A DNA stretch of 19,069 nt. Origin: Latescibacteria bacterium UBA6620 (GTDB lineage: Bacteria > Latescibacterota > UBA2968). The notes below the pieces were generated by a model. It worked only from the letters and a program-made list of their open reading frames with translations, ran no database searches and was not told the DNA's origin. Shown piece after piece: positions 1 to 5,518 of this stretch (the stretch's first letter is position 1; every line of letters begins with the position of its first letter). The stretch lies in NCBI GenBank assembly GCA_002433075.1, contig DJHM01000013.1:3798-22866 (forward strand). The letters are read 5' to 3'. A program made the position numbers and the translations under genes.

Positions 1-90
1 CACCCGATCGAGTTCGCACCCTGGGGTAACTAACCAAGTTTAAGCGCGCGTGCGGTTCAGAGCCACTAGCTTTTGGAGGAGCAGATGGGT

Positions 91-273
91 GTGACCTGCC
101 CCCCAGGATTGTTCCCAGTCCTAAAGTTAGGATATGGGACATAAAAAGGGGGCGCTATGGCCAGGAAGCGTTACACGGCAGAACAGATCATCGGCCATCT
201 CCGTCAGGCCGAGATACGCATTTTCGAGGGCAAGACAGTCGCAGAAGTCGTGCGTGAGCTCGGCGTCAGTTCT
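91..273 (+). mobile_element. IS3-family insertion sequence remnant (left end plus truncated orfA)
   Basis: The segment starts with an IS-like terminus, TGACCTGCCCCCC, followed by about 55 nt of leader and then an orfA start at 157. The first 34 bases (91-124) recur exactly at 1809-1842. The right-hand inverted repeat is not found before the next gene, and homology to a transposase stops at about 273, so only the left end remains. The direct evidence is the repeated terminus together with the orfA-like peptide. Assignment to IS3 comes from the familiar N-terminal orfA motif. The exact IS name cannot be given without a search. Confidence 0.7.
157..273 (+). pseudogene. Truncated IS3-family transposase orfA
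   Basis: The reading frame begins MARKRYTAEQIIGHLRQAE and continues through GKTVAEVVRELGVSS. This is the classic helix-turn-helix start of the IS3-family OrfA protein, which binds the element ends and supplies the N-terminal part of the frameshifted OrfAB transposase. After about 39 residues the similarity stops just before the expected second half of the helix-turn-helix and the leucine-zipper region. The frame stays open to 474, but the downstream residues are Arg-, Glu- and Ser-rich and resemble no transposase. No orfB with a DDE catalytic domain follows. The product would be inactive. It lies about 200 bp upstream of the glycoside hydrolase gene in the same orientation. Confidence 0.75.
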
Positions 274-483
274 GAGCTGCGGCCAGAGGAATCTGATCAG
301 GCAGGCGAAGATCAACGCGGTCGTGTTTGTCACAGGAACGATCAAGAAACAGCCTATGACGAGCGCACGCGCGCTCCTTCGCCCACTCGTGCAGTCGATT
401 CACAGACCGAATTAGGTTCGGAATCGCCGCTGTGGTCCCGACTATTTTCCGAAGAGTCACGAGTTATGCAATAGGATATAATT
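274..483. other. Gap between IS remnant and glycoside hydrolase gene
   Basis: No recognisable coding sequence or RNA. The orfA frame runs on to 474 without transposase similarity. A short purine-rich ribosome-binding site (AGGAT, about 473-477) lies just ahead of the next gene's ATG. I could not pick out a convincing sigma70-type promoter here. Confidence 0.45.
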
Positions 484-1593
484 ATGGAAATCAATGAAAT
501 ATGGAACGAATCAGAGACCACCAAGGATAAATTGACCGGACGAACCGCATTTTTTCAGTTAAAGAAGGAACCGAATCGCTGGTGGCTAATGCGGCCCTCT
601 GGAGAAAAGTATTTTTCCTTGGGTATGAACCATGTGGATCCGGCCACCTTGCGTTATCCGGAGAACTTACACATCTGGAGGAGGGTGTATGGTAATTCCA
701 TGGAGCATTGGCTGAAGGAATCCGTGGCTCCTAACCTAAAGGATTGGGGCTTCAATTGCCTAGGCTGGAATCAGGAGGTGGTAACGCGTGGCAAAACCAA
801 CCACCGACATTCAAGGCATTTTACCTACGACGAATACCAATGGCTGGACATGCCCTATTGCCATCAGCTGCCGTTTGCAGATTTTCACTGGTGGGAAAAC
901 GAGACCCGCTATCCCGATTTTTATTCGGATGGATTCGCCGCCTGGTGTGATCACGTGGCCCGTGAGCATTGCGCCGTCATGGCCGAGGACCCCAAGCTCA
1001 TCGGCTACTTCTACATCGATTGCCCTACCTGGCTTTTTATCGGAAACGACAATGAATGGAAAGGTCCTTACTTTGACCCGAAGATGCTGGAGTCGAAGGT
1101 CGGGAAGGAGGAAATCACCGAGGTCACCGGTCAGTATTACAAAGTATGTCACGACGCGGTTCGCCGCTATGATCCGAATCATCTGATTCTCGGCGACCGG
1201 TATGAGGCAAACTGGACTCTGGACATCTCGATCATGAAAGGCGCACGGCCATACGTGGATGTATTATGTTTTCAGGATTTCAAGGATCCCGTTGGGAATC
1301 TCGATTATTGGTATAAGGAGACGGGTATGCCGGTGCTCTGGGCGGATGGTTCCAAAAACATAACCCTTCCTGACGGCCGGAAGACCATTGACGGGGATGC
1401 CTATGGCGAGATCCTGAAGGGCCTGACGGAAAACCCCGGTTGTGTGGGTGCGCACCTCTGCGGCGCTTACCTTAGTAACCGGGTCCGTAGGAAAGGGTTG
1501 CTCGACGAAAATGACCAGCCCTACACCGAACCCATCCAAAAGATCCGTAAGGTGCACCGCCAGGTCGAAGCGTGGGTGCGAGAGCAGGCTTAG
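484..1593 (+). CDS. Agarase-like (GH50/GH-A clan type) glycoside hydrolase homologue, catalytic residues apparently missing
   Basis: A 369-residue protein without a signal peptide. It begins with an agarase-like signature: NRWWLMRPSGEKYFSLGMNHVD (residues 31-52, split here as NRWWLMRPSG and EKYFSLGMNHVD), then WGFNCLGW (88-95), IGYFYIDCPTW (173-183), HLILGDRY (233-240), PVLWADG (283-289) and a tail near 337-348 of the RKGLLDENDQPY kind. These blocks follow the order of beta-agarase-like TIM barrels that act on marine polysaccharides. In active GH50 enzymes the acid/base glutamate sits in a segment like DNE-x-W, which here reads DCPTW. The nucleophile glutamate follows a PVL-type strand, which here reads WADGS. 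Both positions therefore appear to lack Glu. The protein may bind sugars, use different residues, or belong to a divergent family. The ATG at 484 has AGGAT 6 nt upstream. IS-end copies lie on both sides (91-124 and 1809-1842), which hints at mobile cargo. The barrel class is fairly sure and the activity is not. Confidence 0.7.
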   Translation: MEINEIWNESETTKDKLTGRTAFFQLKKEPNRWWLMRPSGEKYFSLGMNHVDPATLRYPENLHIWRRVYGNSMEHWLKESVAPNLKDWGFNCLGWNQEVVTRGKTNHRHSRHFTYDEYQWLDMPYCHQLPFADFHWWENETRYPDFYSDGFAAWCDHVAREHCAVMAEDPKLIGYFYIDCPTWLFIGNDNEWKGPYFDPKMLESKVGKEEITEVTGQYYKVCHDAVRRYDPNHLILGDRYEANWTLDISIMKGARPYVDVLCFQDFKDPVGNLDYWYKETGMPVLWADGSKNITLPDGRKTIDGDAYGEILKGLTENPGCVGAHLCGAYLSNRVRRKGLLDENDQPYTEPIQKIRKVHRQVEAWVREQA

Positions 1594-1808
1594 GGTTTCA
1601 CATAAAGCTCCGCTGCATCGGCACTACCTCGTTCACAGAGACAAAAAGCGGCAACCTGCATTACGGTCATAACTCGGCCGATGCGCGACGCCCGGCCTTG
1701 ATCATCGACGGCTTCTTCGACAAGGAGGGCCCTGCAGTGGCTATATTTCGATGAGGCTCCGGCCACCGAGCCGAAGCTGGAGCCCATCTGCCAGCATGGG
1801 ACGGAGTG
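1594..1808. other. Intergenic stretch downstream of glycoside hydrolase gene
   Basis: No supported gene. A plus-strand open frame (about 1572-1754) overlaps the hydrolase end and contains a peptide like ALIIDGFFDKEGPAVAIF. That could be a remnant of another secreted or carbohydrate-active protein, but it lacks a start signal and a recognisable family. I see no terminator-like hairpin directly after the hydrolase stop. Confidence 0.35.
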
Positions 1809-1809
1809 G

Positions 1810-1876
1810 TGACCTGCCCCCCAGGATTGTTCCCAGTCCTAACTTTGGATGTGGATACATAGATGGGGGCAGGTCA
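1810..1876 (+). mobile_element. 67-bp MITE-like element or internally deleted IS
   Basis: The segment is bounded by perfect 12-bp inverted repeats: TGACCTGCCCCC at 1810-1821 and its reverse complement GGGGGCAGGTCA at 1865-1876. The first 33 bases are identical to the left end of the IS remnant at 92-124, in the same orientation. It encodes nothing. I infer a non-autonomous derivative formed by joining the left and right ends of the same IS. I could not see a clear target-site duplication, so it may be an excision scar rather than an independent insertion. Confidence 0.65.
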
Positions 1877-2102
1877 ACACGAAATCCCTACCGTGTTCGC
1901 TATCGCCTCGGACTCCATGGCAACAAAGGGCGGCAGCGGTAAGGGTAAGCGAATGAAATCATATCAATGTAGCATCCTCAGGGCCTCGCAAGAACTCCTG
2001 AGAGCAGATGCAAGAAGGCCGGACCTCCGAAGCTTTGGGATCCGGCCTTTTGGTTGCACAAGGGCATAGAAACAATTTTGAGTCATATCTCTGAAGATGG
2101 AA
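1877..2102. other. Non-coding gap between MITE-like element and LRR gene
   Basis: No gene that I can support. The only structure seen is the hairpin at 2015-2052, described separately. Confidence 0.4.
2015..2052. terminator. Hairpin with 9-bp stem, likely terminator
   Basis: AAGGCCGGA (2015-2023) pairs perfectly with TCCGGCCTT (2041-2049) across a 17-nt loop. On the plus side the stem is followed by a short TTTT. On the minus side it is followed by TTCTT. It sits about 50-90 nt past the stop of the leftward LRR gene, so it most likely ends that transcript, though it could act in both directions. The short T-runs limit confidence. Confidence 0.5.
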
Positions 2103-2705
2103 CTACGTGTCAAGTGCATCGGCGCTCAGGGGATTGTTGTTGAGAGCGAGATACGTGAGTCCGGTGAGGCTGGACAAGGGCGAAACGTCACTGATCTGGT
2201 TTTTCTCGAGTCCGAGGTTCTCGAGTGTGGTGACGCTGGACAAGGGAGAGAGGTCACTAATCTGGTTTTTGTTGAGCCAAAGGTCCTGGAGTTCGGTGAG
2301 GTTCTCGATCCCACGCAAACTACTAATGTTTTTCCCTGAGGAGATTAGTTGTAGTAGAGTCAGTTCTGAGACATCCGCCAGCAGGATGTCTCCCTCAGGC
2401 TTGTTGATGGCCTCGCGGACAACTGCCTCAAGATTAGCATCCTCGAAGGTGATACTTGTTGAAGAAACGGATTGTCCAAACACACTGGCAAAGGCCAGAA
2501 AGTCTGAAAAATCTACGGTCCCGCTCCCATCCAGGTCGTATTTGGCCTGACTGGTACCAAACGCACTGGCAAAGACCAGAAAATCTGAAAAATCTACAGT
2601 CCCACTCCCATTAAAGTCGGCTTTCGATGCCGTATCGGCCCCAAGGAAAGTGGGAACCAGAACAATCGAGAGCACGCTTGCTAAAATGACAAAACGTCTG
2701 GGCAT
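2103..2705 (-). CDS. Secreted protein with two dockerin-like EF-hand repeats and internalin-type leucine-rich repeats, possibly C-terminally truncated
   Basis: A 200-residue product with an N-terminal signal peptide (basic MPRR, then hydrophobic residues to about LGADTA). Two near-identical calcium-loop repeats follow: DFNGSGTVDFSDFLVFASAFG (30-50) and DLDGSGTVDFSDFLAFASVFG (57-77; each block exactly one unit). They resemble dockerin or EF-hand loops with Asp/Asn ligands. After a linker there are three 22-residue leucine-rich units starting ISSLRGIENL, ISDLSPLSSV and ISDVSPLSSL (about 128-194), typical of internalin-like solenoids. The protein ends at NNPLSADALDT. Relatives usually continue with one more helix or repeat, so a nonsense change is likely. 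AGGAAG lies about 10 nt before the ATG at 2705. Expected to be exported and to bind calcium and protein or glycan partners. No enzymatic domain is seen. Confidence 0.8.
   Translation of the reverse strand: MPRRFVILASVLSIVLVPTFLGADTASKADFNGSGTVDFSDFLVFASAFGTSQAKYDLDGSGTVDFSDFLAFASVFGQSVSSTSITFEDANLEAVVREAINKPEGDILLADVSELTLLQLISSGKNISSLRGIENLTELQDLWLNKNQISDLSPLSSVTTLENLGLEKNQISDVSPLSSLTGLTYLALNNNPLSADALDT
2476..2619 (-). repeat. Tandem 81-bp coding repeat (two EF-hand units)
   Basis: Within the LRR/EF-hand gene, about 63 nt starting at 2476 are repeated starting at 2557. Roughly 55 of the 63 aligned positions match, most differences being A/G transitions. The 81-bp period equals 27 codons. High nucleotide identity across units encoding the same calcium loop suggests a fairly recent duplication or gene conversion. 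Confidence 0.65.
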
Positions 2706-2766
2706 TGGAATGACTTCCTAAGACATTGTGGTATATGGGTGACTGATTGCGAGATTATATCCCGCA

Positions 2767-2922
2767 CTATTCCCTTGTAGGAGTCAATGATAACGGCACT
2801 GTCCTTGAACTGATCAATAAAACCGCCAAATCCGTTTCGATGCCTGCCCCTTCGGCAAAAAGGGACGGTGCGGACATCAGGGCCCACGATAACGCGGCTG
2901 CTGCGAAACTCTGAATTCTCAT
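2767..2922 (-). pseudogene. Possible remnant of a small secreted protein
   Basis: A 51-codon minus-strand frame beginning MRIQSFAAAALSWALMSAP and reaching SLFAEG. This looks like a complete signal peptide with an alanine-rich core and a plausible cleavage after FAE or FA. AGAGGG lies 4 nt before the ATG. After the signal peptide only about 26 residues remain before TAG, with no recognisable domain. A second minus frame in the same area reads GFIDQFKDSAVIIDSYKGIV, so the gene may have been broken by a frameshift. It could also be chance. I include it because signal-peptide-like runs with an SD rarely coincide by accident. Confidence 0.3.
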
Positions 2923-3017
2923 GAAACCCTCTCAGATGAGGGTCATCGCAACCCAAGATGCGACGGCGAGGAACAGTGGGCAAGGACTGCTGATGGAGAG
3001 GATTAGGCGGGAACGAC

Positions 3018-3045
3018 AAGGCCCCGACAGGGATGGCGGGGCCTG
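3018..3045. terminator. GC-rich hairpin, weak terminator candidate
   Basis: GGCCCCG (3020-3026) pairs with CGGGGCC (3037-3043) around a 10-nt loop, with an extra A-T pair outside. A-rich bases precede it and GTT follows, but there is no real T-run on either side. It may be a terminator relic or simply a local palindrome. Confidence 0.3.
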
Positions 3046-3271
3046 TTCAGCAGAGGTGCCCGGATCTGGAAAATCAAAAGGCAAGCTGGTGTCATCATTC
3101 GCCCTGCTCCTCCTCAAACACGCTGTGCCCCGTACTGCTCGTCAGCCACTCAGTGAGTGACCCCCTTCGGTCACAGCTACAGCTTCCATTCTCCCCGAGC
3201 AGCGGCCGTTGATCACTACTTCTACGATTTCGCTACGTGCCTTCCTGCCGTTGATCTTGCCATGTTGGACC

Positions 3272-3372
3272 GATAGTCTAACGAGTTGGCGAAACCCATT
3301 TCGGACCCACTTTTCTATCAGGTTCGGCAGATAGCCCAACGAGTTGGTGTGACCTATTCTTAACCCACTTTG
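3272..3372. repeat. Imperfect direct repeat, two 43-nt copies 58 nt apart
   Basis: The copy at 3272-3314 and the copy at 3330-3372 both start GATAG, share AACGAGTTGG, and end near ACCCACTTT. By eye roughly three quarters of positions match. No third copy is seen on either side. Each copy also contains part of a minus-strand open frame, but no known protein repeat. It could be a remnant of repeated transposon ends or a duplicated binding region. Confidence 0.5.
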
Positions 3373-3483
3373 GACGTAAGAACGTGGGAGAATCGGTAAT
3401 TTCCGTCACAATCTGGGTGGGGGGACGATTGTTTGTGCAGCAAGAGAAACGCCGTTAACCCCTTTATTCGTGCGGGTTTTGGG

Positions 3484-3514
3484 AAAAAAAGAGGCCGACG
3501 CTTTCGCGTCGGCC
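3484..3514 (-). terminator. Rho-independent terminator of the phoH-ybeY-corC operon
   Basis: Read leftward, a 9-bp perfect stem (3506-3514 with 3493-3501) is closed by a GAAA tetraloop (3502-3505) and followed by TCTTTTTTT (3492-3484). Stem, tetraloop and uninterrupted T-run are all classic. It lies about 145 nt after the corC-like stop codon, with no other leftward gene between, so it most likely ends the operon transcript. Confidence 0.9.
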
Positions 3515-3538
3515 ATCGTGTGCTATTTCAGCAACGGT

Positions 3539-3578
3539 GTTATGAGCCCAACTAGCTACCAGACTGCTCCACCCCTCG
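3539..3578 (-). pseudogene. 5' half of an initiator tRNA-fMet gene
   Basis: Read leftward from 3578, the 40 nt follow the consensus of bacterial initiator tRNA: acceptor 5' strand CGAGGGG, TG at 8-9, D-arm GAGCAGTCTGGTAGCTA, then anticodon arm TTGGG with loop CTCATAA, where CAT (complement of 3542-3544) is the anticodon. Right after the loop the match stops. The 3' anticodon strand should read CCCAA but reads CACCG, and no variable loop, T-arm or acceptor 3' strand follows. The D-stem closing pair is also broken. It therefore cannot be a working tRNA. The fragment sits between the corC-like stop and the operon terminator. The likely origin is recombination or integration at the anticodon loop of an fMet tRNA gene, which is inference. 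Confidence 0.7.
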
Positions 3579-3658
3579 ACCCTGTTTCCGTGCCCAGAAA
3601 GTCATAAAAACCCCACGGCTGGTCAAGACTTATGTCCTTCCAGCCGGGTAGAACCGCT

Positions 3659-4981
3659 CTACTGCTCGGGTGAGGCTTCAGAGTCCGGCGCTTCGCCCGG
3701 GGTTGTTTCGGCCTCTTCGACCTCCTGTTTTTCGATACGGACGGTCGTGATTCTTTGCCCCTCTACATCGTCGATCTGCATTTTCAGGCTGCCGTAGTCG
3801 AGTGACTCACCCGGATTCGGCACGTGACCCAACTGATCGTAGATGAATCCTCCGAGCGTTTCATAACCTTCCTGGGGGAGTTCGACACCCAGAACGAGTC
3901 CGAGATCGTCGATTGCGATTCGTGCATCGGCGACCAGGGTTTCCTCTTCCCATTCGAAGAGTGGTGTTTCTTCGTCGTACTCGTCCTGAATCTCGCCGAC
4001 GATTTCCTCGATCAGGTCTTCGAGTGTGACCAGGCCGGCGGTGCCACCGTATTCGTCCAGCACGATGGCCATATGGATTCGTGTGCTTTTGAACTCGGCC
4101 AGGAGGTCGTCGATCGTCTTGTTCTCCGGGACGAAATGGGGTGGACGCATTATTTCCCGCGTTTCCCAGGTTTCGCCCGCACTGATGGCGTGCAGCAGAT
4201 CCTTGACGTAGATGAGCCCCCGGATGTGATCCACCCGGTCCTCGTACACGGGGATACGCGAGTGTCGCGTGCGTCGCAGGAGATCCAGTATTTCGTCCGA
4301 CGGGCTTTCTATGTCCGCACACACCATATCGATTCGGGGAACCATCACCTCGCGTACGGTGGTGTCGCCGAAGTCGAAGATCCCCTCGATCATCTCACGC
4401 TCTTCAGCCTCGATGGTGCCTTCCTCGGTCTCCGATTCCACGATGTTCCGAAGTTCCTCTTCCTTGCTCGCCGACAGGTCGTCTTCGCTCACGAAGATCG
4501 TCTGTGCGCGCTGGATGATGATGGCGGGCACGACGAGCAAAAAATAGAGCGGGTAGCACGCGACGATGACACGCGGCAGGGGTGACTCGGATCCCTCCTC
4601 GCGTCGGTAGGGGGGGATCAGGCTTGTGAGGAGCAGGGCAAAGAAGACATAGGCGCCTGATACGAGGACCTCGTCGAGGTGTGGCCAGGCGGGATCAAGA
4701 TTCGATCGAAGACCGCTCGTGATCTGGAGCGAAAGCACGCATCCCAGAGCGGCAGCGATGAACTGGCCCAGAATAATGACGTGCCCAAGGACGTAACGAG
4801 GGCTGAACAGCGACAGCAGGACTCGGGCTCGTTTGATGCCCATCTCTGCGAGCCGCTCGACCGTCGATCGGCTCAACGCATTGTTGACGCCCCCAAGACG
4901 GGCGAGCAGCACGTGAATAAGAACTGCGAGGAAAAATGTGAGGTAGGTACTCGAAGGTGGGTCGTCCAAACGGAGACTCAC
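3659..4981 (-). CDS. CorC/HlyC-type membrane-associated CBS-pair protein
   Basis: A 440-residue protein. The N-terminal 160 residues contain about four hydrophobic segments (roughly 12-30, 62-86, 105-122, 136-157) in the position of the CNNM/DUF21 transmembrane domain. Then comes EEEREMIEGIFDFGDTTVREVMVPR (about residues 192-216), the hallmark entry to the CBS pair of the CorC/HlyC family. CBS1 spans about 212-270, CBS2 about 276-330 (including YGGTAGLVTLEDLIEEIVGEI), and a CorC_HlyC C-terminal domain about 338-418. The tail is acidic. Family members bind nucleotide at the CBS pair and take part in Mg2+/Co2+ homeostasis. Start is GTG with AAGGGAG just upstream. Last gene of the operon, 36 nt after ybeY, matching the ybeY-ybeX pairing of proteobacteria. 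The transmembrane part is divergent from typical DUF21. Confidence 0.88.
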   Translation of the reverse strand: MSLRLDDPPSSTYLTFFLAVLIHVLLARLGGVNNALSRSTVERLAEMGIKRARVLLSLFSPRYVLGHVIILGQFIAAALGCVLSLQITSGLRSNLDPAWPHLDEVLVSGAYVFFALLLTSLIPPYRREEGSESPLPRVIVACYPLYFLLVVPAIIIQRAQTIFVSEDDLSASKEEELRNIVESETEEGTIEAEEREMIEGIFDFGDTTVREVMVPRIDMVCADIESPSDEILDLLRRTRHSRIPVYEDRVDHIRGLIYVKDLLHAISAGETWETREIMRPPHFVPENKTIDDLLAEFKSTRIHMAIVLDEYGGTAGLVTLEDLIEEIVGEIQDEYDEETPLFEWEEETLVADARIAIDDLGLVLGVELPQEGYETLGGFIYDQLGHVPNPGESLDYGSLKMQIDDVEGQRITTVRIEKQEVEEAETTPGEAPDSEASPEQ

Positions 4982-5017
4982 ACTCCCTTCATTCGTCCCG
5001 GTTCGCGGGAAAAGAGA

Positions 5018-5518
5018 TCATCTGGCGCCGTGTGTGACGGCGGCGCGCCAGTGCGCGAGATAGGTCTCCTCCAGCTGGACCATCTCCGCGTGTCCCTTGT
5101 CGGTGTCGTGTTCGAAGCCGAGCACGTGCAGTGTGCCGTGCACGGCGAGGTGAGCGATCTCTTCGTCGATCGGTCGGGACGCTTCGGCCGCCTGGTCGCG
5201 GGCCCGATCGATCGAGATGTAGACCTCACCGAGTGAAGATTCTTCGTCGTGATGTATATCGTCGCCCATTTCGAACGATAGGACATCTGTCGGCCGATCA
5301 ATGCCACGATAGGTGACGTTCAGGTCCTTAAGGGCCTCGTCGTTGGTCAGGATGATGTGCAGTCGCCCTGGGGTGTGCGCATCGTGGAGTGCGGTGCCCA
5401 GAGTGGACAACAGCCCCTGCTCGTCGACTGCGATCGAGACTTCATCCGCCCAGCTGATTGCGACTGCGCCAGGTGACGGTGACTCAGGAGGGGGGGCAGG
5501 GCGTGTCTGTGCGATCAC
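5018..5518 (-). CDS. ybeY: Endoribonuclease YbeY (rRNA maturation factor)
   Basis: A 166-residue protein with the defining zinc motif HGTLHVLGFEH (H127, H131 and H137) near the C-terminus, and the upstream family block YRGIDRPTDVLSFEM (70-84). YbeY is a single-strand-specific metal-dependent endoribonuclease needed for 16S rRNA 3'-end processing and ribosome quality control in many bacteria. Length is typical of the family, with a Pro-rich N-terminal extension of about 20 residues. Start is GTG at 5518. Its GTGA overlaps the TGA stop of the upstream 7TM-HD gene, implying translational coupling. The neighbours, phoH upstream in the operon and a CorC-like gene downstream, support the assignment. 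Confidence 0.95.
   Translation of the reverse strand: MIAQTRPAPPPESPSPGAVAISWADEVSIAVDEQGLLSTLGTALHDAHTPGRLHIILTNDEALKDLNVTYRGIDRPTDVLSFEMGDDIHHDEESSLGEVYISIDRARDQAAEASRPIDEEIAHLAVHGTLHVLGFEHDTDKGHAEMVQLEETYLAHWRAAVTHGAR

Larger units (their letters stand above)
2706..3658. other. About 950 bp without a convincing full gene
   Basis: This stretch separates the LRR gene from the phoH operon. I see a doubtful 51-codon secreted ORF (2767-2922), a GC-rich hairpin (3018-3045), an imperfect 43-bp direct repeat (3272-3314 and 3330-3372), a strong leftward terminator (3484-3514) and a 40-nt initiator-tRNA-like fragment (3539-3578). A minus-strand open frame at 3142-3339 covers part of the direct repeat but has no recognisable domain. 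The mixture of broken pieces suggests decay after past insertion or recombination. Confidence 0.5.

Noticed and set aside
1572..1754. Plus-strand open frame overlapping the hydrolase end
   Set aside because: It overlaps in another frame, has no start signal and no recognisable family. It could be a remnant but cannot be supported.
2681..3019. Minus-strand open frame of 112 codons
   Set aside because: It overlaps the start of the LRR gene and has no coherent domain. Only an internal frame with a signal-peptide-like start was kept, at low confidence.
3142..3339. Minus-strand open frame of 65 codons across the direct repeat
   Set aside because: No ribosome-binding site and no known domain. The frame seems to be carried by the repeat rather than by a gene.
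3824..4585. Plus-strand open frame of 253 codons opposite the CorC-like gene
   Set aside because: It is the antisense shadow of a well-recognised gene with CBS domains, has no recognisable domain and no ribosome-binding site.
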